From NCBI RefSeq assembly GCF_012650175.1, contig NZ_JAAILI010000077.1:110506-174505 (forward strand): a stretch of 64,000 bases of DNA, read 5' to 3'. The notes under the pieces were generated by a model that saw nothing but the letters and a program-made list of their open reading frames with translations, searched no databases and was not told the DNA's origin. The stretch is from Sphingomonas sp. S2M10 (GTDB lineage: Bacteria; Pseudomonadota; Alphaproteobacteria; Sphingomonadales; Sphingomonadaceae). This document shows, in pieces, positions 18,791-27,727 of the stretch (within the stretch, counting starts at the first letter, position 1; each line of letters starts with the position of its first letter). A program made the translations under genes and the position numbers.

Positions 18791-18900
18791 GCTCCCCTCC
18801 CGCTTGCGGGAGGGGCTGGCCGGTTCGTTCGCCGAACCGTCGAAGATGGAGCCACCACGTCGATCCCTCCCCCGACCCCTCCCGCAAGCGGAAGGGGAGC
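18791..18900. repeat. Paired palindromic repeat inside the Entner-Doudoroff operon
   Basis: The left arm GCTCCCCTCCCGCTTGCGGG and the reverse complement of the right arm (GCTCCCCTTCCGCTTGCGGG) agree at 19 of 20 bases and continue to match beyond. Each arm is itself a hairpin. It lies between the zwf stop and the pgl start, both read on the minus strand, so it would be part of the operon transcript. Confidence 0.82.
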
Positions 18901-18926
18901 AAAAGAGGCGAAGGCGGCGACACTCT

Positions 18927-20387
18927 TCATTCGTGCCAGTGCACCCCGTCGCGCTCGGTAAGCGCGATCGAGAGCGAGGGCCCCCAGCTGCCCGAGGCGT
19001 AGGGCTTGGGCTTGAGATCATTGGCGTCCCAGCCGGCGCGGATCGCATCGATCCAATCCCACTGCGCTTCCACTTCGTCGCGGCGGACGAACAGCGTGGG
19101 ATCGCCCTCAATGAGGTCGAGCAGCAGGCGTTCATAGGCGATGCGGCGGCGGGTGCCGGCGAACTCGGTGTCCAGGCTCAAATTGAGCGGCACCTCGCGC
19201 AGCCGATAGCCGTCGCGATCGAGCCCCGGCTGCTTGGCCATCACCAGCAGCTGGACATATTCCTCGGGTTGAAGGCGGATGACCAGCGTGTTCGACTGGA
19301 GCATGCCGCCGCGCTCGGCGAAGATCGAGTGCGGCACCGGCTTGAACTGGATGACGATTTCCGAGCGACGCTCGGCGAGGCGCTTGCCGGTGCGCAGATA
19401 GAAGGGCACGCCCTGCCAGCGCCAATTGTCGACATGCGCCTTGATCGCGACGAAGGTCTCGGTGCGCGAGTCCTTGCCGAGATCGGTGGCATAATCGCGG
19501 ACGATCTGCCCCTTCACCGCACCGCCGCCATATTGGCCGACCACGGTGAGGTTAGGCGCCTCGGCCGCGGGAATCTTGCGGAGCGAGCGCAGCACCTTGA
19601 CCTTCTCGTCGCGGATCGAGGTGCCGTCGAAGCGGGCAGGGGGCTCCATCGCAATCAAAGCGAGCAACTGGAGCATATGGTTCTGCACCATGTCACGCAG
19701 CGCGCCGGTATCCTCGTAGAAGCCGGCGCGGCCCTCGAGACCCACGGTCTCCGAGACAGTGATCTGCACGCTGTCGATCCCGCGCGCGTTCCATACCGGC
19801 TCGAACAGCGAATTGCCGAAGCGCAGCGCGAGGATGTTCTGAACGGTTTCCTTGCCGAGATAGTGATCGATGCGGAACGTCCGCTCCTCGGGGAAGGCCT
19901 CCGCGACGATATCATTGATCTCGCGGCTGGAGGCCAGGTCGCGGCCCAGCGGCTTCTCCAGGCTGATCCGGACATTCTCGCCGGCAAGACCGGCCGATTC
20001 GAGGCCCTTGATCGTCGGGCCGAACAGCCAGGGCGCGGTCGACAGGAAGATGGCGAGCCCGCCGGAGATATCGCCCAGCTTTTCCTTCAGCGCGGCATAG
20101 CCTTCGGTCTGCGAGGCATCGAGCGTCTGATAGTGCACGCGCTGGAGGAATCCGGCGACAGCGCTGTCGTCCTTGCGATCGGCGGGCAGGAATTCGTCGA
20201 GCGCCTTGGCGGCGAACGCGCGATAGCCCTCGTCGTCATGCTCGGATCGCGCGGTGCCGGTGATGGTAAGGCCGTCCGGGAGCAGGCCATCGGCGTGCAG
20301 CGCGTAAAGCGAAGGAAGCAGCATCCGCTGCGCCAGATCACCGGTGGCACCGAACAGAAGCAATTTGCCGACGGGCTGCTGCATCAT
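18927..20387 (-). CDS. zwf: Glucose-6-phosphate 1-dehydrogenase
   Basis: A 486-residue enzyme that oxidises glucose 6-phosphate with NAD(P)+. The N-terminus shows FGATGDLAQRMLLPSLY (cofactor binding) and the centre RIDHYLGKETVQNILALRFG with the active-site HYLGK. Length matches the family (about 490). It leads the zwf-pgl-edd-glk-eda cluster on the minus strand. Confidence 0.97.
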   Translation of the reverse strand: MMQQPVGKLLLFGATGDLAQRMLLPSLYALHADGLLPDGLTITGTARSEHDDEGYRAFAAKALDEFLPADRKDDSAVAGFLQRVHYQTLDASQTEGYAALKEKLGDISGGLAIFLSTAPWLFGPTIKGLESAGLAGENVRISLEKPLGRDLASSREINDIVAEAFPEERTFRIDHYLGKETVQNILALRFGNSLFEPVWNARGIDSVQITVSETVGLEGRAGFYEDTGALRDMVQNHMLQLLALIAMEPPARFDGTSIRDEKVKVLRSLRKIPAAEAPNLTVVGQYGGGAVKGQIVRDYATDLGKDSRTETFVAIKAHVDNWRWQGVPFYLRTGKRLAERRSEIVIQFKPVPHSIFAERGGMLQSNTLVIRLQPEEYVQLLVMAKQPGLDRDGYRLREVPLNLSLDTEFAGTRRRIAYERLLLDLIEGDPTLFVRRDEVEAQWDWIDAIRAGWDANDLKPKPYASGSWGPSLSIALTERDGVHWHE

Positions 20388-20486
20388 TTCCCTCTCGATT
20401 GGTTCGCCCCGCGAGACACCAATGCGGCCGAAAGATCAAGCCGAAGGGGAGGAATAGGTATGCGAAGGCGGCAGATTTTGAAGTTT

Positions 20487-20517
20487 GATTTCCCCGCCCG
20501 CACGCGGGAGGGGAATC
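20487..20517. repeat. Single hairpin between argC and zwf
   Basis: GATTTCCCCGCCCGC, two bases, then GCGGGAGGGGAATC form a near-perfect stem with one bulged T. It looks like one arm of the C-rich repeat class elsewhere in the window. It lies eight bases past the argC stop and may help end that message, though no T-run follows. Confidence 0.55.
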
Positions 20518-20524
20518 CGCATGG

Positions 20525-21463
20525 TCAGAGGACCAGCCCTGCGGTCGGATCCAGACCCGCCATGATGTTCAGGTTCTGCACCGCCGCGCCGGCGGCGCCC
20601 TTGCCGAGATTGTCGAGCGTGGCGATCAGCCGCGCCTGACGAGTTTCATCATTGCCGAACACGCGAACCGAAAGGCGGTCGCTCCCGGCATTTTCCTCGA
20701 TGCTCACCGTTGCCACGTCGGCGGGCAGTACCTGCACCACCGGCGAGTCGCGATAGGCGTCGCGCAGCACCGTCTCCAGCGCCTCTACCGAGGGCTTGCG
20801 GGTGAAGGCGAACAGCGGCAGCGGCACTTCCACGATCATCCCGCGATAGGTGCGTGCCACTGACGGCAGAAAGATCGGCGGATGCTCGATCCGCGCATGT
20901 TTCTGCATCTCCGGCACATGCTTGTGTGCCAGCGACAGGCCATAGGGGCGGAAGGCCGTGTCGGTGCGATCCGGGCCGTCGCCCTCGAATTCGGCGATCA
21001 TCGCGCGGCCGCCGCCCGAATAGCCCGAGACGGCGTTCACGCTCAGCGGGAAATCGTGCGGGATCAGCCCGGCGCGGATCAGCGGACGGACAAGCGCGAG
21101 GAAGCCTGTGGGGTAGCAGCCCGGATTGCTCACCCGCGCCGCCTCGGCGATCGCTGCCGCCTGGCCGGGTTCGAGCTCGGCAAAGCCATAGGTCCAGTCG
21201 GCGGCGGTACGATAGGCGGTCGAGGCGTCGATCACCCGCGTGCGCTCGTTCTGGATCATCGCCACCGCTTCGCGCGCCGCGTCGTCGGGCAGGCAGAGGA
21301 TAACGAAATCGGCGGCGTTGAGCGCTTCCTCGCGTTTCTTGGGGTCCTTGCGATCCTGATCGTCCAGGATCATCACCTCGATCTCAGCACGGCCCGCGAG
21401 GCGCTCGCGAATCTCGAGACCGGTGGTGCCGGCGGCCCCGTCGATGAAAACGCGCGCGATCAT
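20525..21463 (-). CDS. argC: N-acetyl-gamma-glutamyl-phosphate reductase, short (type 2) form
   Basis: A 312-residue enzyme of arginine synthesis that reduces N-acetylglutamyl phosphate with NADPH. The cofactor loop is GAAGTTGLEI (residues 9-18) and the catalytic Cys116 lies in SNPGCYPTGF. Its length and N-terminus fit the type 2 subfamily. No other arg gene is nearby; its ATG overlaps the stop of the SH3-like gene by four bases (ATGA). Confidence 0.93.
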   Translation of the reverse strand: MIARVFIDGAAGTTGLEIRERLAGRAEIEVMILDDQDRKDPKKREEALNAADFVILCLPDDAAREAVAMIQNERTRVIDASTAYRTAADWTYGFAELEPGQAAAIAEAARVSNPGCYPTGFLALVRPLIRAGLIPHDFPLSVNAVSGYSGGGRAMIAEFEGDGPDRTDTAFRPYGLSLAHKHVPEMQKHARIEHPPIFLPSVARTYRGMIVEVPLPLFAFTRKPSVEALETVLRDAYRDSPVVQVLPADVATVSIEENAGSDRLSVRVFGNDETRQARLIATLDNLGKGAAGAAVQNLNIMAGLDPTAGLVL

Positions 21464-21840
21464 TCGGTTTCCCCCAAGGCCGATGCGTCGACATAGCCTA
21501 CCAGCGCCGGACCGGGGGCGGTTCCCCAGGCATGACCGCCGGCGATTTCGAGAACTTCGAACACATCGCCCTTGCGGAGGATCGCCAGCACCGGCTCGTC
21601 GCCCTTGGCGGTCGCGCGCAGCGGCGTTTCGAAATGGATCACCCGGGGCATCGGCGACGCGTAATGCGGTGCGAACACACGGCCCGCCAGGCGGATATCG
21701 GCGATGTCGGGGCGAACGGCGTCCACCCGGGGATCGATCGCGGCGGAACGACCGCCAAGCGCCAGACGCTTACGCGTCGGCGCGCTCTGGGACTGGCTCG
21801 CTGATGGTGTTGCCAGCGAGGAAATGCCCGAACTCTGCAA
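21460..21840 (-). CDS. SH3-like domain protein of unknown function
   Basis: Up to 126 residues. A conserved-looking core DPRVDAVRPDIADIRLAG and FAPHYASPMPR precedes an SH3-like strand region (residues ~80-120: KGDEPVLAILRKGDVFEVLE, then GTAPGPALVGYVDASAL). A similar N-terminal SH3 segment is seen in cell-wall hydrolase-type proteins, but no peptidase follows here. The frame opens at a TTG (21840) inside the 3' end of the marR-family gene, overlapping it by 71 bases; a later start is possible. It is coupled to argC by ATGA. Confidence 0.7.
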   Translation of the reverse strand: MQSSGISSLATPSASQSQSAPTRKRLALGGRSAAIDPRVDAVRPDIADIRLAGRVFAPHYASPMPRVIHFETPLRATAKGDEPVLAILRKGDVFEVLEIAGGHAWGTAPGPALVGYVDASALGETE

Positions 21841-22123
21841 GAAACTCTGCCCCTTCCGCGGTACGCGCTACGAAGATGTTGCGCTTGTCGGTGTCGTCGC
21901 GCTGGCGGCGCAGATAGCCGAGCGTGCCCAGGCGATTCAAGGCACGCGTGACCACCGGCTTCGAGACGTTGAGCGCCCGTGCCAGACCGCGCACCGTATG
22001 GGGGCCCGGATCGAGATACACAAGCATCAGCAGCGCCATCTGCCGATTGGTGAGATCGGGTTCACCCGATCGCACATAATCGATCAGCGTATTTTTCCAT
22101 CCCCACAGGGTCTGTTCGGACAT
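21770..22123 (-). CDS. MarR-family transcriptional regulator
   Basis: A 117-residue winged-helix protein. The DNA-binding core is DLTNRQMALLMLVYLD, then TVRGLARALNVSKPVVTRAL (recognition helix) and a wing GYLRRQRDDTDKRN. MarR proteins usually repress genes next to them in response to small ligands. I chose the ATG at 22123 (MSEQTLWGWK); GTG or TTG starts upstream are possible. It is divergent from secG and overlaps the downstream SH3-like gene. Confidence 0.88.
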   Translation of the reverse strand: MSEQTLWGWKNTLIDYVRSGEPDLTNRQMALLMLVYLDPGPHTVRGLARALNVSKPVVTRALNRLGTLGYLRRQRDDTDKRNIFVARTAEGAEFLAEFGHFLAGNTISEPVPERADA

Positions 22124-22361
22124 AGCGTTCACGGCATCACTCGTTCGTTTCAGGCCCGGCACGGCATCGAACCGAGGAAACAAACGCGCATTTTACAACT
22201 AGGTTTCAGTCCGGGGGCGAAATGTTGTGCGAAAATCGCGATGAAAATGCAGGCGGTGCATGGGGTTGCGCCTCGGCATTGGAGTCGGGGCCGGAACAGG
22301 CGGTTGATTGCGCGGGGCGCCTCGCCTATGTCGCGCCCTTCGCTAACGGGCACCGGATTTC

Positions 22362-22718
22362 ATGTTCACCTTCCTCCTCGTCGTTCAGTTCATCATCGCC
22401 GCCCTGCTGGTGGGGGTGATTCTCGTTCAGAAGTCGGAGGGTGGCGGTCTCACCTCGGGCGGCAGCCCGGCCGGTCTCATGTCGGCGCGTGGTGCGGCCG
22501 ATTTCCTCACGCGCATGACCGCGATCCTGGCGACCGCGTTCATCCTGATGAGCATCGTGCTCGCCTTCCTGGCGGCCACCCGGCACTCGACCAAGATCGA
22601 CGCCGGCCTGCAGAAGGCGCCCGCCGCCGTCGCCCCGCTCACCATTCCGAGCGCCCCGGCGCCCACCGGCAACGATACGGCCCCGACCGGCAACAGCGCG
22701 GTTCCGTTCAGCCAGTAA
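22362..22718 (+). CDS. secG: Protein-export membrane subunit SecG
   Basis: A 118-residue protein with two membrane segments (residues ~2-21 and ~50-70) joined by the family loop VQKSEGGGLTSGGSPAGLMS. SecG assists SecYE in protein translocation. The tail after residue ~78 is Pro/Ala/Thr-rich and low complexity. It is 107 bases upstream of pyrG, an order seen in other alphaproteobacteria. Confidence 0.95.
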   Translation: MFTFLLVVQFIIAALLVGVILVQKSEGGGLTSGGSPAGLMSARGAADFLTRMTAILATAFILMSIVLAFLAATRHSTKIDAGLQKAPAAVAPLTIPSAPAPTGNDTAPTGNSAVPFSQ

Positions 22719-22825
22719 GTTTCCGTAGTTCGCCGCGCTTGCGGCGACGCAACCGTAAAATTTGCGCAGCCGGCGGATTCTTACGCTTGCCGGTCTGCGC
22801 CCTTTGACGTTAGGCGTTTTCTCCC

Positions 22826-24457
22826 ATGGCGCGGTACATCTTCATCACCGGCGGCGTGGTCTCCTCGCTCGGCAAGGGTCTCATGGCAGCGAGCCTCGCG
22901 GCGCTGCTCCAGGCCCGTGGCTATCGAGTCCGCATCCGCAAGTTCGATCCCTATCTCAACGTCGATCCCGGCACGATGTCGCCCCACCAACATGGTGAGG
23001 TGTACGTCACCGACGATGGCGCCGAGACCGATCTCGACCTGGGGCATTACGAGCGCTTCACCGGCGTGACCGCGCGCCAGGCCGACAACGTCACTTCCGG
23101 CCGGATCTACAAGACGATCATCGAGCGCGAGCGGCGCGGCGACTATCTGGGTGCGACCGTGCAGGTGGTCCCGCACGTCACCGACGCGATCAAGGCCTTC
23201 GCCCAGGCGGAGACCGAGGATCTCGACTTCGTGCTGTGCGAGATCGGCGGCACGGTGGGCGACATCGAATCGCTGCCGTTCATCGAGGCGATTCGCCAGC
23301 TCCGCAACGATCTCGGCCGGGGCCAGACCGTCAGCATCCATGTGACCCTGGTGCCGTATATCGCCGCCGCGGGCGAGCTGAAGACCAAGCCGACGCAGCA
23401 CAGCGTGCGCGAGCTGGCCGCGCTCGGCGTGCAGCCCGACGTGCTGGTGTGCCGCGCCGAGCGGCCGCTGCCCGCCGGCGAGCGCGCCAAGATCGCCCAG
23501 TTCTGCAACGTGCCAACTTCGGCGGTGATCCCCGCGCTCGACGCCAAGAGCATCTATGCGGTGCCGCTGCAGTATCACGGCGAGGGCTTGGACGGCGAAG
23601 TGCTCAAGGCGTTCGGCATCGAGCCGGGCCCTTCGCCCGACCTCAGCCGCTGGAGCGGCATCGTCGAGCGGCTTCAGAATCCCGAGGGCGAAGTCACCAT
23701 CGGCGTGGTCGGCAAATATATGGGTGTGCCGGACGCCTATAAGTCGCTCACCGAAGCGCTGGTTCACGGCGGCATCGCAAACCGCGTGAAGGTCAATATC
23801 CAGTGGCTCGACGCCGAGCTGTTCGAGCAGGACCAAAGCGAAGTCGCCGCGATGCTCGAGCCGATGCACGGGATCCTCGTGCCGGGCGGGTTCGGGGAGC
23901 GCGGCAGCGAGGGCAAGATCGCCGGCGTGCGCTTCGCCCGCGAGCGCAACGTGCCGTTCTTCGGCATCTGTCTCGGCATGCAGATGGCCTGCATCGAGGG
24001 CGTCCGCGCCCAGGGCATCGCCAATGCCTCAACGACCGAGTTCGGCCCGACCGAGGCGCCGGTGGTGGGCATGATCACCGAATGGATGACCGCCGACGGG
24101 CTGCAGAAGCGTGAGGAAGGCGGCGATCTCGGCGGCACGATGCGGCTGGGCGCCTATCCGGCCAAGCTCGGCGGCAACAGCGTGGTCGCATCGATCTACG
24201 GCAGCGATTCGATCAGCGAGCGCCACCGCCACCGCTATGAGGTGAACACCGCCTACAAGCCGGTGCTGGAGGAGGGCGGCCTCGTCTTCTCGGGGATGTC
24301 GCCCGACGGTACGCTCCCCGAAATCGTCGAGCGACCCGATCACCCCTGGTTCGTCGGCGTGCAGTTCCACCCCGAGCTCAAGTCCAAGCCGTTCGATCCA
24401 CACCCGCTTTTCGCGGGCTTCATCGAGGCTGCCGTCAGGCACTCGCGGCTCGTCTAA
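22826..24457 (+). CDS. pyrG: CTP synthase
   Basis: A 543-residue enzyme (E. coli 545) that aminates UTP to CTP. The synthetase domain opens [19 protein letters not shown] with a phosphate loop. The C-terminal glutaminase domain has the nucleophile in [15 protein letters not shown] and the His/Glu pair in [13 protein letters not shown]. Between them is [14 protein letters not shown]. All expected motifs are intact. Confidence 0.98.
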   Translation: MARYIFITGGVVSSLGKGLMAASLAALLQARGYRVRIRKFDPYLNVDPGTMSPHQHGEVYVTDDGAETDLDLGHYERFTGVTARQADNVTSGRIYKTIIERERRGDYLGATVQVVPHVTDAIKAFAQAETEDLDFVLCEIGGTVGDIESLPFIEAIRQLRNDLGRGQTVSIHVTLVPYIAAAGELKTKPTQHSVRELAALGVQPDVLVCRAERPLPAGERAKIAQFCNVPTSAVIPALDAKSIYAVPLQYHGEGLDGEVLKAFGIEPGPSPDLSRWSGIVERLQNPEGEVTIGVVGKYMGVPDAYKSLTEALVHGGIANRVKVNIQWLDAELFEQDQSEVAAMLEPMHGILVPGGFGERGSEGKIAGVRFARERNVPFFGICLGMQMACIEGVRAQGIANASTTEFGPTEAPVVGMITEWMTADGLQKREEGGDLGGTMRLGAYPAKLGGNSVVASIYGSDSISERHRHRYEVNTAYKPVLEEGGLVFSGMSPDGTLPEIVERPDHPWFVGVQFHPELKSKPFDPHPLFAGFIEAAVRHSRLV

Positions 24458-24461
24458 GCGC

Positions 24462-25121
24462 GTGCTGCGACGGATCTTCGTCGCCGGGCTGGCGCTGCTG
24501 GCGGTGTCCGCAGCGCCGGCGCCGTTACAGCCGCGCGCGGTACCGGGGCAAGCGCGGGTGCGGCTGGTGACGAGCATGGGCACGATCACGCTGGCGCTGG
24601 ACGCGAAGCGTGCGCCGAAGACGGTCGCCAATTTCCTCGCTTATGTCGATGACGGTCGATTCGAGGGCACGACTTTCTACCGCACCGCACGGCGCAAAGC
24701 CGCGCCGACCAGGGGCTTCATTCAGGGCGGCGTCGGCACGGATGCGCGCCGCATGCTCGATCCCCTGCCGCTGGAGTCGACCAGCAAGACCGGTCTCAAG
24801 CATCTGAACGGCACCATCTCGATGGCGCATGGACAGAATCCCAATTCGGCCAACGGTAATTTCTCGATCATGGTCGGCGACAATCCGGGGCTAGACGCGC
24901 GCGGTGCGAACCCGGGCTTCGCGGCGTTCGGTCAGGTGATCGGCGGCATGGACGTCGTCCAGCGCATCCTCGGCCTGCCCAGTGGTGGCGGACGGGATGC
25001 AATGCGCGGGCAGATGATCCTCAAGCCGGTGACGATCGTGCGTGCGGAGCGGCTGGACGGGACGTCGAAGCCGACCGGCCGGGTGAAGCCGTGGCTGCTG
25101 GGGCTGAAACCGGCGGGTTAA
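24462..25121 (+). CDS. Exported cyclophilin-type peptidyl-prolyl isomerase
   Basis: A 219-residue protein with a hydrophobic leader (MLRRIFVAGLALLAVSAAPA) and a cyclophilin domain: VTSMGTITLALDAKRAPKTV, FIQGGVG, SMAHGQNPNSANGNFSIM and NPGFAAFGQVIGGMDVV. It probably aids folding in the periplasm. The start is GTG, four bases after pyrG, so the two are likely co-transcribed. Confidence 0.92.
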   Translation: MLRRIFVAGLALLAVSAAPAPLQPRAVPGQARVRLVTSMGTITLALDAKRAPKTVANFLAYVDDGRFEGTTFYRTARRKAAPTRGFIQGGVGTDARRMLDPLPLESTSKTGLKHLNGTISMAHGQNPNSANGNFSIMVGDNPGLDARGANPGFAAFGQVIGGMDVVQRILGLPSGGGRDAMRGQMILKPVTIVRAERLDGTSKPTGRVKPWLLGLKPAG

Positions 25122-25275
25122 CGTGCGGCGCAGACCTGAAACACTATGTTCGCGGCGAGGGTGCTTAGCGTTTTGATGAACGCGGGCGACGACCATGATG
25201 GCGGAATGGCGGCGTCTGTACATGACGGCCATGCGCTGGAAGACATCGCCAATGTCGCAGGATAAGGTGCGCAGG

Positions 25276-25848
25276 ATGGCCCGGCTGCTGCTGTTCAACA
25301 AGCCCTTCGGGGTCCTATCGCAATTCACCGACCGCGGATCGCCCACGGTTCGCTCCACCCTATCGGATTTCATCGCGGTGAAGGGCGTCTATCCTGCTGG
25401 AAGGCTCGATCGGGACAGCGAGGGCCTGCTGCTGCTGTGCGATGACGGGCGATTGCAGGCGCGCATTGCCGATCCGCGTTTCAAGATGCCGAAGACCTAT
25501 CTTGTGCAGGTCGAAGGCGATCCGCAGGCGCCGGCATTGGAGCGCTTGCGACACGGCGTCCAGCTCAAGGACGGCATGACCCTGCCGGCGGACGTTGCAC
25601 GTATCGACGCGCCGGACGTGTGGCCGCGCGATCCACCGATACGCGAACGCAAGCACATCCCTGACAATTGGCTGAAAATTACCATCCGCGAGGGGCGCAA
25701 CCGGCAAGTGCGTCGCATGACGGCGGCGGTCGGGCTGCCCACCTTGCGGCTGGTCCGCTGGTCGATCGGCGACTGGACCGTCGCCGGGATCGCGCCAGGT
25801 CAGTTCGCGGAAGTTTCGACCCTGCGGGCCGGCACCGGCGGCCTTTAG
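25276..25848 (+). CDS. rluE: 23S rRNA pseudouridine synthase, RluE type
   Basis: A 190-residue RsuA/RluB/E-family enzyme. [18 protein letters not shown] at the start, the catalytic aspartate in [14 protein letters not shown] and the tail [20 protein letters not shown] closely follow E. coli RluE, which makes pseudouridine 2457 in 23S rRNA. There is no N-terminal S4 domain, also like RluE. ATG starts at 25252 or further upstream are in frame; 25276 is preceded by AAGGTGCGCAGG. Confidence 0.9.
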   Translation: MARLLLFNKPFGVLSQFTDRGSPTVRSTLSDFIAVKGVYPAGRLDRDSEGLLLLCDDGRLQARIADPRFKMPKTYLVQVEGDPQAPALERLRHGVQLKDGMTLPADVARIDAPDVWPRDPPIRERKHIPDNWLKITIREGRNRQVRRMTAAVGLPTLRLVRWSIGDWTVAGIAPGQFAEVSTLRAGTGGL

Positions 25849-26056
25849 AGCCGTGCGCCGGGTGGTTTCAGGGCGACGGCCTTTCGGGCCGACCCCGCGG
25901 AGATCGAACCGAACCGCTGTCCCTGCTGCCGGTTGCCGTCGAGCCCGAAAGCTGATTTGAACTTGGCGACGAAGGCGTGCACGGGTTTCGCCAGCGCGCA
26001 CGCGCGTCCGAGTGGCTGTTTGCTTCGCCGCGCGCTCTCCAGGGTTTTGAATATCG

Positions 26057-26887
26057 ATGAATTATCGCCATTCCTTCCATGCCGGCAACAGCGCCGATGT
26101 CGTCAAGCACAGCCTGCTGATCGCGCTCGTCCGGGCGCTGCAGCAGAAACCGGGCGCGCTGACCCTGATCGACACCCATGCCGGTTGCGGGCTCTACGAT
26201 CTGGGCGGCGAGCAGGCCCAGCGCACTGGCGAGGCTGCCCAGGGCGTGCTCCGCGCCTTTGCCGACGCCAACCCCTTGCTGGATTTCTATCGCACCGCGG
26301 TTCAGGCGGTGAACGACGTGGACGAGCCGCGCTTCTACCCCGGTTCGCCCCAGGTTCTTGCGCAGCTCCTGCGCCCGCAGGATGGGCTGATCCTCAATGA
26401 AAAGCATCCCGAGGACGCCAATATTCTCCGCGGAGCGATGCGCGGCACACCTGCCGCCGTGCATGAACGCGATGCCTATGAGTTTTGGCTGGCGATGCTT
26501 CCTACCCGCACCAGTCGGGGCGTGGTGTTGGTCGATCCGCCATATGAGCAGACCGACGAACGCGCCCGAATTACCGCCACCCTCGCTGCCGCACACCGCA
26601 AATGGGCGCACGGCGTTTCGGTGATCTGGTATCCGCTGAAAGACCGGGTAACGCATCAACAGTGGAAGCGTCAATTACGCGCGCTTGGCATTCCGAAATT
26701 CCTGACGATCGAGCATTGGTTATACGATGAAGATATGCCCGGCATCTACAATGGTGCGGGTCTTTTCATCGTCAATCCACCCTATGCGTTCGCGCAGGCG
26801 CTGCCGCCACTGCTGGAATCCCTTCGTGCCGCGCTGGCGCCGCAAGGCCATCGAGGCGAAATCGCAGGGACTTGGCTGAACGATTGA
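26057..26887 (+). CDS. rlmJ: 23S rRNA (adenine-N6)-methyltransferase RlmJ
   Basis: A 276-residue SAM-dependent enzyme that methylates A2030 in 23S rRNA in E. coli. The N-terminus MNYRHSFHAGNSADVVKH, the SAM-binding LIDTHAGCGLYDL, the N6-methylase motif VLVDPPYE and the C-terminal NPPYAF are present. Length equals E. coli RlmJ (280). The 208 bases upstream hold no feature I can identify. Confidence 0.95.
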   Translation: MNYRHSFHAGNSADVVKHSLLIALVRALQQKPGALTLIDTHAGCGLYDLGGEQAQRTGEAAQGVLRAFADANPLLDFYRTAVQAVNDVDEPRFYPGSPQVLAQLLRPQDGLILNEKHPEDANILRGAMRGTPAAVHERDAYEFWLAMLPTRTSRGVVLVDPPYEQTDERARITATLAAAHRKWAHGVSVIWYPLKDRVTHQQWKRQLRALGIPKFLTIEHWLYDEDMPGIYNGAGLFIVNPPYAFAQALPPLLESLRAALAPQGHRGEIAGTWLND

Positions 26888-26951
26888 CCATGGTCCTGGT
26901 GCCGGACCCAATCCCATCATCGCGTCCGTGCGGCTCTCCCGGATGGGCTAA

Positions 26952-26984
26952 ACGAAAAGGCGCCCGGGCCGTAGCCCGGGCGCC
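26952..26984 (-). terminator. Terminator of hsp20
   Basis: An 11-bp perfect stem (GGCGCCCGGGC and complement) with a 4-base loop, followed on the minus strand by TTTTCGTTT. It lies 48 bases past the hsp20 stop. The plus-strand side lacks a T-run. Confidence 0.82.
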
Positions 26985-27031
26985 CCGTCGCGGCGCCTAA
27001 GGGAGGGGACGCCGCGAGCTCTTGAGGCAGG

Positions 27032-27508
27032 TTATGCTGCGTTGGCCGTACGATGGTCGATCGCGGCCGGCTCGCTGCCGGTACCCACCTGGATCTTCTT
27101 GGGCTTCATCGCCTCGGGCACTTCGCGCAGCAGCTCGATCGTGAGCAGGCCGTCGGCCAGGTTCGCATTCTCCACCCGCACGAAATCGGCGAGTTCGAAG
27201 CGGCGCTCGAAGCTGCGGTTGGCGATGCCCAGGTGCAGATAATTGCCCTGATTGTTCTCATTCTCCCCGGCCTTCTTGCCGGCGACCAGCAGCAGGTTCT
27301 GCTGCGCGGTGATGTCGATCTCTTCCGCCTTGAAGCCGGCCACTGCGATGGTGATGCGATAGCGGTCTTCGGCAAGACGCTCGAGGTTGAAGGGGGGATA
27401 GTTTTCCGAATTCGCCTGGCGGGCGCTGGCCTCGAGCATGTCGAACAGCCGGTCGAACCCGATCGCCGAGCGACGGAAGGGAGTAAAGTCGAGCTGACGC
27501 ATCTTCAT
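27032..27508 (-). CDS. Small heat shock protein, Hsp20/IbpA family
   Basis: A 158-residue alpha-crystallin chaperone. The N-terminal arm has FRRSAIGFDRLFDMLE as in IbpA/B. The crystallin domain spans ~38-130, with NYPPFNLERLAEDRYRITIA, VAGFKAEEI and NRSFERRFELAD. A C-terminal IQV fits the I-x-I/V motif that docks on neighbouring subunits. It holds unfolding proteins during heat stress. A heat-shock type promoter and a thermometer-like leader lie upstream. Confidence 0.95.
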   Translation of the reverse strand: MKMRQLDFTPFRRSAIGFDRLFDMLEASARQANSENYPPFNLERLAEDRYRITIAVAGFKAEEIDITAQQNLLLVAGKKAGENENNQGNYLHLGIANRSFERRFELADFVRVENANLADGLLTIELLREVPEAMKPKKIQVGTGSEPAAIDHRTANAA

Positions 27509-27594
27509 ATTCTCCTGTGAGCAATTTGAACGTCATGAGTCTCGATGCCCGGCCAACTGCCGCGACACCGGTGCAAGGCCCGTTCGGCGCCTCG
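27509..27594 (-). promoter_or_regulatory. Candidate ROSE-type RNA thermometer in the hsp20 leader
   Basis: The ~85-base leader ends TTGCTCACAGGAGAATATG. The TTGCT (27520-27524) lies just before the ribosome site AGGAGA (27511-27516), the arrangement that defines ROSE elements, where UYGCU pairs with AGGA at low temperature. Upstream GC-rich segments (GGCC...GGCC, CCGG...CCGG) can form the other hairpins. The structure was judged by eye only. Confidence 0.55.
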
Positions 27595-27602
27595 CCATGC
27601 TG

Positions 27603-27632
27603 ATCTGGTGTTGCGGTTCATCGTTTCAAGGG
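27603..27632 (-). promoter_or_regulatory. Heat-shock sigma factor (RpoH)-type promoter of hsp20
   Basis: On the minus strand CCCTTGAAAC matches the sigma-32 -35 box, followed about 17 bases later by CAGATC, a weaker -10. It lies ~95 bases before the ATG, which fits the predicted long structured leader. Confidence 0.5.
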
Positions 27633-27727
27633 GTGGGCCAACCGCGACTACCCGCCGCTAAACATCTCCTTTCTCGCTAAAACCCACCAAAGAAGTGGAG
27701 ATTACGGCAACGATCCAGGGGAACCTC

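Noticed and set aside
18001..18926. Frameshifted remnant gene between pgl and zwf
   Set aside because: The gap is explained by a large inverted repeat; no protein similarity is visible.
22124..22361. MarR operator palindrome in the marR-secG gap
   Set aside because: Only a weak ACAAC/GTTGT pair with long spacing was seen, not enough to call an operator.
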